Source of the DNA: M3007 sp965249785
Lineage (GTDB): Bacteria > Bacteroidota > Bacteroidia > Chitinophagales > Saprospiraceae
DNA length: 64,000 nt
Reading direction: 5' to 3'
NCBI GenBank assembly: GCA_965249785.1
Contig: CBDFMU010000026.1
Location: 434,001-498,000, forward strand
Shown: positions 28,318 to 38,174 of the stretch, piece by piece
How positions within the stretch are numbered: the first letter of the stretch is position 1
How the letters are laid out: the number at the start of each line of letters is the position of its first letter
The notes under the pieces: generated by a model
Databases searched by the model: none
Told to the model about the DNA's origin: nothing
Seen by the model: only the letters and a program-made list of their open reading frames with translations
Made by a program: the position numbers and the translations under genes

Positions 28318-28386
28318 TACCGCCAAAACAGCCTTTGGCCCAACGATTGCGGCAGAATAGCCGTCACTTGCGTAAAACTGGAGAAA

Positions 28387-30723
28387 ATGGCCTATTCCCT
28401 ACCTGCTTTTTACTGCCTGACCCCAAGGAAAAATCTGTTGCTGACTCTTGCTCTCGTCCTTTTGGGCAGTGTCCAACTAATGGCGCAGTGCGACCGTATT
28501 GGTCGGGTGGTCAGTGTCACGCCCGGCTGTGGAGCAGTCATTAAAGACCTGAGTACAGGCCAATTCCTGCGTGCCATATCAGGCATCAACCCGCTGGTTG
28601 GTGGCGAGACTATTCGCTTTGGTGCGGAGCTGGTGCCTGATTCGATTCCCTGTGTCGAAGACGGATTGCCCACTATGAGCCTGGTATGTTTAGGCGATTT
28701 GTCGGCTGCCGAAGCGCAGTTTGGATATTTTGCCAACCCTATGAATCCGCTGCAATACACCTTTCAGGCAGCATTATCCAATCCCAATACTCAGACCTGT
28801 CAGTGGAGTTTTGGGGAAGGGCCGCTGACTGATTTTCCGGGCAATACCGTAGAACATATTTTTCCCCAGCCCGGTGTGTACACGGTTTGCCTCGAAATTA
28901 CGGATGATTCCGGCACCACGACCCACCACTGTCAGGAGGTAATGGTGAGTACGCAGGCAGCTACCCTCTGTGGTTATGATGCCTTGGTGACGGCGGTTGG
29001 TACACAGGTATATGCCAAGTTATTGGCCCAAAATAGTAATGCAGGCGAGATCAATACCATCGGCTGGTATAATGGCGATAACGGACCTTTATTGGGCGAA
29101 ACGCCTAATTTGACAACTACTTTACCCGACGTTGGCACCTATTCTATTTGTGCAAAATACCAGGTAAAGACTTTAATTCCCAATACACCTTGCATTTCTT
29201 CGGTCTGCAAGGCCGTTACGATCCTTGAACCGGGCTGTGCCAGGCCACAAATACCTGATCTGGAATCAACTTGCCAGATGCAGATAGTACCGGTTTGCGG
29301 CTGCGACAATGTCACCTACGAAAATGAATGCGACGCGTTGGCGGCTGGTCTGAATACCTGGTGGGCAGGCGATTGCAACTCCATTTATGGTTCTTGTATG
29401 GCCGATATGGAGATGAAGATTGTGGCGGGCAATCCAGATGAAGGCTACACGGTAGAGTTCAAAAATATGTCGGTGGGCAATTTCAGCCTAACCTATCTGG
29501 ACTTTGGCGATGGCAGCCCAATTTGGGAGGCAACGCAGTGGACCTCCGTGTTGCACCACTATGCCAGGGGTGATGTTTATCACGTTGATTTGAGTGTATG
29601 GAAGCAAAATGGTTGTGTCTCGTCAGTGACCAAAATATTAACGACAGACGCGCTCAGTCTGACCGCTGCCAACTTGCCGACTACTCCCGATTATGTGTTG
29701 CCAGGTGATGCCGATGGCGATGAGAAAGCCAACGTCTATGACCTGCTGAATATTGGCGTGGGTTATCTCAGTTCAGGAGTACCGCGTCCCGTGGCTACTA
29801 CTGACTGGACACCGCAATTTGCTGCCAATTGGCCGAAACACCTGGCCTCCTCATTGAATTACAAGCACTTCGACTGCGACGGTGATGGCCTGGTGACCGA
29901 CTTGGATGCCGACGTGATCGAGCCACATTATACTCCGATTGATAGCAGTGCAGTAGCCGTCATCCCCGGTGCTCCGGCCGTTTGGGTGAAATTTAATCAG
30001 GACACTATTGTCGTGAATCCAAATAACCCCATGCCGCTGACAATTACTGCATCTGTTATGGTCGGTAGCCCGGGAGTGCCTGCCTTGGACCTATACGGAT
30101 TAGCATTTGCCCTGAAATATCCTGAATACGTGAATCATGACCCGGAGGTAGAATACAAAAACGATTTTTTTGGCATTTCTAATCATATTCTGTGGCTGCC
30201 CAAAGACAACTATGATCGTCGGCAACTCGATCTGGGTTTTACCCAAAAATATGAACCTGCGTCGGGCTACGGTGCCATTGCTACGCTTACTTTTGAAACA
30301 GATTTTATTATCATTATTGACATCATCGAACGCGAAATCGGCGATACGAAACCATTCACCGTGCCTATCCGTGGCCTCAAAGCCGTGAACGCCGACGGCC
30401 AAATTATCGAGTTTGGTACCTCCGCTGTGCAGGATACGGTCTGGATAAAATTGCTGGAAGCCACAAGTACCCACGACCAAAGCCTTCAGCAGCAAGTGCA
30501 ACTATATCCAAATCCAACGACCGGAGAAACCCGCATTCTTACCGGCGATCTGGACGTGGAGCGCGTGGAAGTAACCAATGCCTTGGGGCAACAGGTCTAT
30601 ACCGCAGCCCCTTCCGGCGGACAGGTGCAAAGGCTATCGGTAACAGGCTGGGCTGCTGGCTTGTACACAGTGCGCTTACAGACGACGCAGGGCATTGTAG
30701 AGAAAAAGCTGATGGTACATTGA
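28387..30723 (+). CDS. Large secreted protein with PKD, Kazal-like and calcium-loop segments and T9SS sorting domain
   Basis: About 778 residues from the ATG at 28387, just before a signal peptide (hydrophobic LLLTLALVLLGSVQLMAQ). Recognisable parts in order: a beta region rich in cysteines; a PKD domain ('CQWSFGEGPLTDFPG', then EHIFPQPGVYTVCLEI) about residues 135-185; a second Ig-like region; a Kazal-like module ('VCGCDNVTYENECDALAAG') around residues 305-330; a second PKD-like segment ('LDFGDGSP'); two EF-hand/dockerin-like loops (GDADGDEKANVYDL and 'DCDGDGLVTDLDAD') around residues 440-505; a cohesin-like beta region; and the T9SS domain (LYPNPTTGE ... AGLYTVRL). The Kazal segment suggests protease inhibition or adhesion, but neither can be shown from sequence. 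Confidence 0.85.
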   Translation: MAYSLPAFYCLTPRKNLLLTLALVLLGSVQLMAQCDRIGRVVSVTPGCGAVIKDLSTGQFLRAISGINPLVGGETIRFGAELVPDSIPCVEDGLPTMSLVCLGDLSAAEAQFGYFANPMNPLQYTFQAALSNPNTQTCQWSFGEGPLTDFPGNTVEHIFPQPGVYTVCLEITDDSGTTTHHCQEVMVSTQAATLCGYDALVTAVGTQVYAKLLAQNSNAGEINTIGWYNGDNGPLLGETPNLTTTLPDVGTYSICAKYQVKTLIPNTPCISSVCKAVTILEPGCARPQIPDLESTCQMQIVPVCGCDNVTYENECDALAAGLNTWWAGDCNSIYGSCMADMEMKIVAGNPDEGYTVEFKNMSVGNFSLTYLDFGDGSPIWEATQWTSVLHHYARGDVYHVDLSVWKQNGCVSSVTKILTTDALSLTAANLPTTPDYVLPGDADGDEKANVYDLLNIGVGYLSSGVPRPVATTDWTPQFAANWPKHLASSLNYKHFDCDGDGLVTDLDADVIEPHYTPIDSSAVAVIPGAPAVWVKFNQDTIVVNPNNPMPLTITASVMVGSPGVPALDLYGLAFALKYPEYVNHDPEVEYKNDFFGISNHILWLPKDNYDRRQLDLGFTQKYEPASGYGAIATLTFETDFIIIIDIIEREIGDTKPFTVPIRGLKAVNADGQIIEFGTSAVQDTVWIKLLEATSTHDQSLQQQVQLYPNPTTGETRILTGDLDVERVEVTNALGQQVYTAAPSGGQVQRLSVTGWAAGLYTVRLQTTQGIVEKKLMVH

Positions 30724-30812
30724 TTCGGAAGCGGGTTATTGGAATTGGCATACAACCCTTCCGGGCCAAGGTTGTTTCTCTTGTCCACGATTGAAATGAT
30801 CAGCCTATATCC

Positions 30813-31451
30813 ATGACCCAACTGCAAGTTTTTGAATTCAACCCTATGTCCGAGAACACCTACGTGCTCTACGACGAAACTGGGGAGTGTGCCATCTTCG
30901 ATCCCGGCTGCTATACCGCCGCCGAACGGGCTACGCTGAAAAATTTTATAGAGCAAAATCAATTGCGTCCGGTGCGACTCTTCAATACGCACTGCCATCT
31001 GGATCATATATTTGGCAACAAATTCGTGGCGGACACCTGGGGCCTGGGGCTGGAAACCCACCGGGGCGAGCTGCCAGTGCTGGAGCGTTATCTGGCTGCA
31101 TCGCAGATGTATGGTCTGGTGCAAGCAGAGCCATCGCCTGCCCCCACCGCTTTTCTGGAAGCAGGGACGGAGGTTGTTTTTGGAAACACGCGCTTGAAAG
31201 TGCTACTTACGCCCGGTCATTCGCCCGCCAGCATTTCGTTCTACTGCCAGGAAGAGGGCTTCGTATTGGCGGGCGACGTGCTGTTTTTGGAGAGCATTGG
31301 TCGCACCGATTTGCCGGGCGGCAATACAAATACCTTATTAGAAAGTATTCGTAGTCAACTATTTACGTTGCCTCCCGAAACATTAGTATATCCCGGACAT
31401 GGCCCCGCCACCACCGTTCGACATGAAATGGAGTACAACCCATTTCTTTAA
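30813..31451 (+). CDS. MBL-fold metallo-hydrolase (glyoxalase II-like)
   Basis: 212 residues. The metal motif THCHLDH is at residues 59-65 (His60, His62, Asp64, His65); the further ligands are in 'TPGHSPAS', 'LAGDVLF' and the C-terminal 'VYPGHGP'. These make an intact binuclear site typical of the glyoxalase II-like/YcbL group, which hydrolyses thioester or related substrates in the cytoplasm. Glyoxalase II proper has a longer C-terminal domain, absent here. The gene stands 89 bases after the T9SS gene and is followed by a 250-base spacer. Confidence 0.92.
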   Translation: MTQLQVFEFNPMSENTYVLYDETGECAIFDPGCYTAAERATLKNFIEQNQLRPVRLFNTHCHLDHIFGNKFVADTWGLGLETHRGELPVLERYLAASQMYGLVQAEPSPAPTAFLEAGTEVVFGNTRLKVLLTPGHSPASISFYCQEEGFVLAGDVLFLESIGRTDLPGGNTNTLLESIRSQLFTLPPETLVYPGHGPATTVRHEMEYNPFL

Positions 31452-31577
31452 AAAAGGCAAACAGCAACATCCCAATTCTTATTAAGAAAGCAAGGAGAAA
31501 CGTTTATCCTTGAGGCTGACCATCCACTCCATAATCAAACTATATGCTAACGTCCCCGCCATCCCCGGTGGATGACG

Positions 31578-31585
31578 TAATTTTG
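31578..31585 (+). promoter_or_regulatory. -7 element upstream of the histidine kinase
   Basis: TAATTTTG, perfect TAnnTTTG, 118 bases before the ATG. A small hairpin (31596-31603 with 31616-31623, AAAATCCT/AGGATTTT) falls in the resulting leader, and CTCAAC words occupy 31672-31703. Confidence 0.45.
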
Positions 31586-31671
31586 TACACTGATAAAAAT
31601 CCTTTTTCAAAAAACAGGATTTTACATCTCTCAACCTGTAAACCTTTTCCAGGACGGGTCAAGATAAGATG

Positions 31672-31703
31672 TACTCAACCACCTCAACATCTTCAACAAC
31701 AAC
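31672..31703 (+). repeat. CTCAAC-word leader of the histidine kinase
   Basis: Degenerate CTCAACCAC/CTCAACATC/TTCAACAAC words end directly at the ATG at 31704. Confidence 0.7.
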
Positions 31704-32975
31704 ATGACCAATGCCATCATTCGCCGCGTCATTGTGCTGGGCGCGGTGTCCATCCTTAGCCTGCTTTCGGTGCAGACTTACTGGATATTGCGTACCTGGG
31801 ATTTGCAGGAGCGGGAATTCAACCGGAAGGTTAATCAGGCTATGCTGGATGCGGCCAACGACCTGAGCAGCATCAAGGGCTTTACGTTGCCTACGGTGAG
31901 TTTTGTGCGGCAGTTGTCGTCCAATTATTGGGTTGTGAACATCAATAATGTGTTTGAGGCGGACGATCTCGAATACTGCCTGGACGCGGCCTTTCAAGTG
32001 CAAAGCCTCAAAGAAAACTATGAATATGGCATTTTTGACTGCTCCAGCGACGAAATGGTGCGGGGCAAACTCGTCAAATCAAATGATCCCACCCGTGCGC
32101 CTTTGGCTGAGCCACTACCGAAGCACAACGAGTCAGATTTTATCTACTATTTTGGGGTGCGTTTTCCCGACAGAAGAGTCAATATTCTGACCAATATGTG
32201 GGTTGTCCTGATGTTCAGCACCTTAATGCTCATTACAATTGCATTTTTCATTTATTCCATGTTCGTCATTTTGCGCCAGAAACAGCTCTCCGAGCTACAG
32301 CGGGATTTTATTAACAATATGACCCACGAGTTCAAAACGCCCATTTCGACGATTAATATTTCGACAGACGTTTTCCTGCAAAATGAAAAAATTAAAGAAG
32401 ACGCACGGTTAAATCGCTACGCTGGCATCATCAAAGAACAAGTGATGCGGCTAAATACGCAGGTGGAAAAAGTGCTGCAACTCGCCAAAATCGAGCGCGA
32501 TAATATTGAACTCAATCAGGAAAAGCTGGATTTGGCGGAGCTGATCCGCAGTATTTCGCCGTCTATGGAATTGAAAGTCAATGAAAAACAAGGCCTGCTG
32601 CATCTTAATCTACATGCTGCGCAAAGCACTGTTCGCGCCGACCAGATTCATTTGACTAATATTTTGCACAACCTGGTGGACAATGCCGTAAAATATAGCC
32701 GGGGAGTACCAGAAATTCGTATTGGGCTGCACAATGAGGGCCGCCACCTGGTATTGAGCGTAAGCGATAATGGGATAGGCATCCCCAAAGAACACCATAA
32801 GAGGGTGTTTGACCGCTTTTACCGAGTGCCAATGGGCAACGTGCACAACGTAAAAGGTTTCGGTCTGGGACTATTTTACGTAAAGAGTATGTGCCAGGCT
32901 CATCACTGGAAGCTTGGTCTGACGAGTGAGCCAGATCAAGGTACACAGATATCCATTACTATGCCGGTTGCTTGA
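31704..32975 (+). CDS. Orphan sensor histidine kinase
   Basis: 423 residues. Membrane segments at about residues 7-27 and 165-189 enclose an extracytoplasmic sensor of about 135 residues with two cysteines (in EYCLD and FDCSS). The HisKA dimerisation domain carries the phosphorylated His208 in NNMTHEFKTPIS; the ATPase domain has the N box (HNLVDNAVKYS), G1 (VSDNGIGIP), F (FDRFYR) and G2 (GFGLGLF) motifs. No HAMP or PAS domain is evident. In Bacteroidota such kinases are usually followed by an OmpR-type regulator, but here aroB follows, so the partner is elsewhere. The signal it senses is unknown. Confidence 0.92.
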   Translation: MTNAIIRRVIVLGAVSILSLLSVQTYWILRTWDLQEREFNRKVNQAMLDAANDLSSIKGFTLPTVSFVRQLSSNYWVVNINNVFEADDLEYCLDAAFQVQSLKENYEYGIFDCSSDEMVRGKLVKSNDPTRAPLAEPLPKHNESDFIYYFGVRFPDRRVNILTNMWVVLMFSTLMLITIAFFIYSMFVILRQKQLSELQRDFINNMTHEFKTPISTINISTDVFLQNEKIKEDARLNRYAGIIKEQVMRLNTQVEKVLQLAKIERDNIELNQEKLDLAELIRSISPSMELKVNEKQGLLHLNLHAAQSTVRADQIHLTNILHNLVDNAVKYSRGVPEIRIGLHNEGRHLVLSVSDNGIGIPKEHHKRVFDRFYRVPMGNVHNVKGFGLGLFYVKSMCQAHHWKLGLTSEPDQGTQISITMPVA

Positions 32976-33064
32976 TTCGCGAAGTGTTTGACTAATGAAT
33001 TAATTATTGGGCAGCAAAATCTTCGCAACCGCTCTACATTGCCGGGAAATTCTCTTTACAAGCA

Positions 33065-34135
33065 ATGACAAGCCATACTTTTCCGCTGGCCGATTACGCC
33101 GTCCACCTTGGTCCATTAGCCGAGACGCTTCCAACCTGGCTGCATGACCGCAATTATTCCTCCATTTTTGTCATCAGCGACGAAAATACCCGGGAGCATT
33201 GCCTGCCCTACTTCCATTCAATTTCTCCCTGGAAGGATGCACCGCAAGGCACCACTCTTCCCCCCGGCGAATCCTTCAAAACCCTTCCTACCTGCGAACG
33301 TGTATGGCAAGCCATGCTAGAGGCAAATCTGGATCGAAAGGCACTGGTCATCAATGTAGGCGGCGGCGTAGTGGGCGATTTGGGTGGTTTTTGTGCGGCT
33401 ACCTGGAAGCGTGGCGTGGATTTTATCCAAATTCCGACTACACTGCTTTCGATGACCGATGCGGCTATTGGCGGTAAGTTAGGTATTGATTTTCAAGGAC
33501 TTAAAAACATAGTTGGTGTTTTTCAGAATCCGGCAGCGGTGTTTGTTGACCCGTTTTTTTTACAAACCCTGCCTGAACGCGAACTGCGGAGCGGCTTCGC
33601 AGAAGTCATTAAGCATGCCTTGATTGGTAATCCGGCGTTGTGGCAGAATATCGAAGCCATGCCCAATCTGGAAGATGCGCCCTGGATGACGATATTGCGC
33701 GCTTCCATCTCCGTCAAAGTGCGCGTCGTCACCGAAGACCCGCACGAAAAATCGCTGCGAATGCTGCTCAATTATGGTCACACTATCGGTCATGCCGTGG
33801 AAAGCTACTTTCTAAAAGGCCCTTTTCCGCGTACGCACGGGGAGGCTATTGCGCTGGGTATGATCTGCGAAAGCTGGCTGGCGCGCACGGCGACACCCAG
33901 TGGCCACAACCGTCTGGCCCAGATCATTACCCTGATTGCTGCGTCTTTTACCCACGATCCCATCCCCGAAGCGGCATTTCCAGAAATATGGGCCACGATG
34001 CAACAGGATAAAAAGAATTTAGCCAGCGTAGTGCGGCTGACCGTGCCGGGCGAAGAGCCATATTCAATGCAACTATTAGAAACCAATGCAACGGCGGTAG
34101 CGGAAAGTTTGATGTTCTATAATGGGTTGGTATAA
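33065..34135 (+). CDS. aroB: 3-dehydroquinate synthase
   Basis: Second enzyme of the shikimate pathway; converts DAHP to 3-dehydroquinate using NAD and a divalent metal. 356 residues. NAD-binding NVGGGVVGDLGGFCAATWKRG lies near residue 98, 'PTTLLSMTDAAIGGKLGID' follows, and the metal ligands are in 'EVIKHALIG', 'LLNYGHTIGHAVE' and 'RTHGEAIALGM'. All active-site motifs are intact. No other aro genes are in the window. Confidence 0.96.
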   Translation: MTSHTFPLADYAVHLGPLAETLPTWLHDRNYSSIFVISDENTREHCLPYFHSISPWKDAPQGTTLPPGESFKTLPTCERVWQAMLEANLDRKALVINVGGGVVGDLGGFCAATWKRGVDFIQIPTTLLSMTDAAIGGKLGIDFQGLKNIVGVFQNPAAVFVDPFFLQTLPERELRSGFAEVIKHALIGNPALWQNIEAMPNLEDAPWMTILRASISVKVRVVTEDPHEKSLRMLLNYGHTIGHAVESYFLKGPFPRTHGEAIALGMICESWLARTATPSGHNRLAQIITLIAASFTHDPIPEAAFPEIWATMQQDKKNLASVVRLTVPGEEPYSMQLLETNATAVAESLMFYNGLV

Positions 34136-34432
34136 AATAGAAAACCTATATTTTTACTTCTTTTGATTTCCCGTTAGCGTATATTTGAGGAGATGGTAAA
34201 AGTTGCGTTCTAAGAAGACAAGATTAATTGAGTTTATAAGCTGGTAAGTAGTTACTGGTTATTAGTTAATTGGTTATTGGGGTGATGATCAGCCTTCACC
34301 TCAATTTTAGGTTAAACTAATTAAGCCGAAATGCTTATAAAGCATTGATTAATAATAATTTACTTCTGCCTCCTTCTTAATACTGTTTCCTTACTTAGGA
34401 ATGAATAGGCGACATTAAATCTCTGGTCAATT
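34136..34432. other. Intergenic region before the exporter operon
   Basis: 297 bases, AT-rich. A perfect -7-like element TATATTTG lies at 34181-34188 with TTTG 14 bases upstream (short spacing). 'ggttattagttaattggttattgg' type words occupy 34256-34280, and a small palindrome (aatgcttataaagcatt) is at 34329-34345. I see no gene; in particular no HlyD-type membrane-fusion protein, which usually opens this kind of operon. Confidence 0.55.
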
Positions 34433-35359
34433 ATGTCCATCCCATCCAAAAAAATAGAGGTAAAAAACCTGTCCAAATCTTATGGCGGAATACCGGCCCT
34501 AAAAAACATCAACCTTGCCGTCCATGCCGGTGAACTGCTTGGGCTTATCGGCCCCGACGGAGCGGGCAAAACCACCCTGTTTCGCATCCTCACCACGCTG
34601 TTGCTGCCCGATAGCGGCTCGGCGACGGTGCTGGGTTTGGATGTGGTGCAAGATTATAAGCAACTACGCCCGCGTATTGGTTACATGCCCGGTCGTTTTT
34701 CGCTGTACCAGGATTTGACGGTGGAAGAAAATCTGGAATTTTTCGCTGCCGTGTTTGGTACCACAGTGGAAGAAAATTACGCCCTGATCGAACCGATTTA
34801 TGTCCAGATCGAACCTTTTCGGAAACGCCGCGCGGGAGCGTTGTCGGGCGGCATGAAACAAAAACTCGCTCTTTGTTGTGCATTAATTCATAAGCCCGAC
34901 ATCCTCTTTCTCGATGAACCCGGCACTGGCGTGGACCCGGTGAGCCGTCAGGAATTTTGGGAAATGCTCGACCGCCTGCGGGCACAAGGACTGACGATGC
35001 TGGTCAGTACACCCAATATGGACGAGGCGGCGCGCTGCGACCGCGTTGCCCTGCTGCAACACGGAGAAATCCTCGCGCTCGACACACCGCAGGGCATTAC
35101 CGCCGCTTTTCAGCAGCCGCTTTTTGCCGTGCGTTCCGATGATATGTATCGCTTGATCAAGGACTTAAGAACTTTCGAAGGCGCAGTGGGATGTTATGCT
35201 TTCGGGGAATATGCGCATTTGGTTTTACAGACAACCGCCCAAAAAACGACAGAGAAAGCCATTTATGACTTTCTATTGGCCAAAAACCACCAGCATATTG
35301 AAGTAAAGCCTATTGCGGCGACCATCGAAGATTGCTTTATTGAACTGATGCAAAACTGA
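34433..35359 (+). CDS. ABC transporter ATP-binding protein (YbhF N-half-like)
   Basis: 308 residues. Walker A GPDGAGKTT at residues 40-48, signature LSGGMKQKL, Walker B ILFLDEPGTGVDP, and a C-terminal extension of about 80 residues. The GPDGAGKTT form is characteristic of the first ATPase half of YbhF-type multidrug exporters. It should energise export by the two ABC-2 permeases encoded 4-5 kb downstream. It is followed after nine bases by the LRR gene, so translation is probably coupled. Confidence 0.9.
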   Translation: MSIPSKKIEVKNLSKSYGGIPALKNINLAVHAGELLGLIGPDGAGKTTLFRILTTLLLPDSGSATVLGLDVVQDYKQLRPRIGYMPGRFSLYQDLTVEENLEFFAAVFGTTVEENYALIEPIYVQIEPFRKRRAGALSGGMKQKLALCCALIHKPDILFLDEPGTGVDPVSRQEFWEMLDRLRAQGLTMLVSTPNMDEAARCDRVALLQHGEILALDTPQGITAAFQQPLFAVRSDDMYRLIKDLRTFEGAVGCYAFGEYAHLVLQTTAQKTTEKAIYDFLLAKNHQHIEVKPIAATIEDCFIELMQN

Positions 35360-35368
35360 TCTTTAATA

Positions 35369-36691
35369 ATGAAATGGTTATTAATCATTCCATTCCTGTG
35401 CTTAACCTGGGTCTGTCTGGCTCAGGAAGGCATCTATGTGCCTGATCCGGCGCTGCGGGAAGCCTTGCAGAAACAGGGATTAATGAAAGGCGATACAATC
35501 CAGATACAAGCCAGTAGGAAGCAATTAGATATATCTAAGGCTGGTATTCACGATTTAACAGGAATTCGTGCTTTTACTGGATTATGGCGACTGAACGTAT
35601 TTAGTAACGAATTGACTTCTTTAAACGAACTGCCCCCTCTACTCACTTATTTATCATGTCAAAATAATAAAATAGAAGTGCTTGATTTTGAGCACCCTAC
35701 TTTAAAAATACTTATCGCGGGATCTAATAAAATTAAAATTATCAGAAAATTGCCTGGCAATCTACAAAAATTAGATGTTATAAAGAACCCATTGGATAGC
35801 ATTTCAACGTTGCCAGAATCATTACAGGTATTAAATATTGCAAATTGTCAGTTCAAGCACCTGCCAATATTGCCCAATACTCTTGAATTATTAAATTATG
35901 CTGCTAATCCAATAGATACAGCCTTATTACCTGCTATTTTTAAAGCCTGTCCTTGTCAAAACACTCAATTAAACTGCCTTCCAAGCGAATTGATGAAATG
36001 GAAAATTTTTGGTCTGCCGGGACAGATATTTGCAGTAAAAGAATTTAATAAAATCCATAATATTTCACTAAAAATAACAACTGCTAATAGTTGGGGTATG
36101 GGAAGTGATACTATTAAAGTTGATTACGAACGTAAGGGCGATTTATTTAAAACTACAAGGGCTTTTCATAAATACGTAGGGTTAATCAGTCCAAAGGAGC
36201 GCCTAGGTGAAGGCGCGCGCCTGGACAGTATTTGGTTTGAACGAGAGTTCTCAGCACAAAAACTTTTTGAAACTCTGCATAATCTCTACTTGCCTACCCT
36301 TCAACTGAACAATCAGGATTTTGGGTACGAAAAATCTATATTCAAGATTGATCTATCAAAACTTCCAAAGGCTGCTCGTGATGGTCAAAGTCAATATCAC
36401 ACCTGTGAAGATTGTAGTTACTATACAATCGATATAAAATTCATTGATGCAAAAGCAATTACCAAAGTAATTCATCTGCAATTTGATAGCGGTTTCCGAT
36501 TTCCCCAAATAGGAGATACTGCTATTAAAGAGTTCCCCATCCAGCAAATGCTGGAATGGTTATATCTATATCAACTTAGCCACCTGTTTTTTCCCGATGA
36601 TATGACTTTAAACAAGTCGCATTTTCAGGAAAAGAGCATAGAATCACTGGCGGAATGGGCAAAAGAATTTTTTCCTGAATTAAATAAATAA
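35369..36691 (+). CDS. Exported leucine-rich-repeat protein, copy 1
   Basis: 440 residues. Signal peptide of about 18 residues ending VCLAQ. Residues about 45-210 are leucine-rich repeats with a 20-22 residue period (LTYLSCQNNKIEVLDF, then LQKLDVIKNPLDSI, LQVLNIANCQFKHL). The remaining 230 residues form an alpha/beta domain I do not recognise. Base composition is AT-richer than the flanking ABC genes. The gene is inserted between two ATPase genes of one exporter with gaps of only 9 and 20 bases, so it is probably co-transcribed with them. A related, decayed copy follows. Possible roles are as a periplasmic or surface partner, an immunity-like or a binding protein; none is established. Confidence 0.8.
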   Translation: MKWLLIIPFLCLTWVCLAQEGIYVPDPALREALQKQGLMKGDTIQIQASRKQLDISKAGIHDLTGIRAFTGLWRLNVFSNELTSLNELPPLLTYLSCQNNKIEVLDFEHPTLKILIAGSNKIKIIRKLPGNLQKLDVIKNPLDSISTLPESLQVLNIANCQFKHLPILPNTLELLNYAANPIDTALLPAIFKACPCQNTQLNCLPSELMKWKIFGLPGQIFAVKEFNKIHNISLKITTANSWGMGSDTIKVDYERKGDLFKTTRAFHKYVGLISPKERLGEGARLDSIWFEREFSAQKLFETLHNLYLPTLQLNNQDFGYEKSIFKIDLSKLPKAARDGQSQYHTCEDCSYYTIDIKFIDAKAITKVIHLQFDSGFRFPQIGDTAIKEFPIQQMLEWLYLYQLSHLFFPDDMTLNKSHFQEKSIESLAEWAKEFFPELNK

Positions 36692-36711
36692 CCAATAAAA
36701 CCAATTTTAAA

Positions 36712-38172
36712 ATGAAATGGTTATTAATCATTCCATTCTTGTGCTTAACCTGGGTCTGTCTGGCTCAGGAAGGCATTTATGTGCCTGACCCGGCACTGCG
36801 GGAAGTTTTGCGCAAACAGGGATTAATGCAGGGTGATACGATCTTTCCACAAATTGGACTTTTGCAGTTAGACATCTCCAATTCCAATATCCACGATCTG
36901 ACTGGCCAGCGGGCTTTTCGCGACCTGCGATATTTGAATGCCGCCGCCAACAAATTGACGGAACTGAATGATCTGCCTCCTAAATTGACAGATTTGTCGT
37001 GCTTTAATAACCAAATAGAAAAATTTGATTTTAAGCAAATATCTGCTCCCTTGCAAAATTTAGATCTCGGCAAGAATCCCCTGCATGCGCTTCTAAATTT
37101 GCCAAACGACCTGCAATCCCTGCATCTTTTTAATTGCCAATTGATTAATCTAAATACTATCAAGAAATGGCCCGACAGTTTACGATTCTTGGACCTTAGT
37201 AACAATCTATTAGATAGTATACCAATACTACCCGGCAGATTAGAAACTTTAAAAATCAGTAACTGCCAGTTTCGCCGCCTACCAGCACTTCCTGCTACGC
37301 TCAATTATCTAAATTATTCTGGTAATCCAATGGATACTGTTCTATTACCCAAGCCTTTCAGAAAGTATCTATGCGTCAGCCCTGAACAAAACTGCTGGCC
37401 AGCCGAATTGACCCGATGGAACCTTTTGCTATTCTGCCGAGTGACACATTTTACCATTGATGGAATTTGATCGAATTCGGGCTATTTCAATTAGCATGAG
37501 GTCCTTGCATGGTTGCTATCAGGGCATTCAAAAACTCTTGAAAAACAGCGTTATACCGATAAAATCGACCAAACTTAATTGGCAATGACAGCAGTGAGGT
37601 CATCTACGAACGACAGGGTGACTTTTTTAGAACTATTAAGGCTTTTTATAGATATTCGGGTATAGTTTATTCGGAGGAACGCCAGGGAGAAGGCGCATCA
37701 TTTGGACAGCATTTGGTTCGAACGCAAGTTTTCGGCTGATCAACTTTTTAACATTCTTCACAACCTCCGCTTGCCCAAACTTCAATTGGATGAGGGTGAT
37801 TTTGGCTATGAAAAATCAAAGTTTAGGATTGATTTATCCAGAATCGCCCGATATGAGATTACTGGGTCCTTAGTGGGTGCGATGACTGTACGAAATATTC
37901 AATTTTAATTCGGTTGATTGAAAAAGATGGCAGCCAGAAGCCAGATGAACTTAGGATATTCTACGACTATTTCGAATTTTTCGCCAGAAGGAAGCACCTC
38001 CTCCACAGTAGTCTCCCTTCGAGAAACACTCGAATGGCTCTACCTCTGTCAACTCAGCCGTTTGTTTTTCCCCGAAAATATAGGCTTGAATGAATTCCAT
38101 TTCAATGAAAAAAGTATGGAGCAGCTGGCACTCTGGGCCAAGCAGGTTTTTCCCGAATTAAATAAAGAATAG
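36712..38172 (+). pseudogene. Leucine-rich-repeat protein, copy 2, decayed
   Basis: A second copy of the preceding gene. The first 31 residues are identical to copy 1 and the corresponding 93 bases differ at only four silent sites, while the LRR region has diverged. After about residue 245 the reading is broken: homology to copy 1 continues in other frames around 37580-37700, in 37702-37908 and in 37918-38172, with at least three frame changes and a stop at 37468-37470. The final segment ends AKQVFPELN like copy 1, two bases before the next ATPase gene, so the operon layout is preserved although the gene is broken. The number of indels is too high for sequencing error alone. Confidence 0.8.
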
Positions 38173-38174
38173 TT

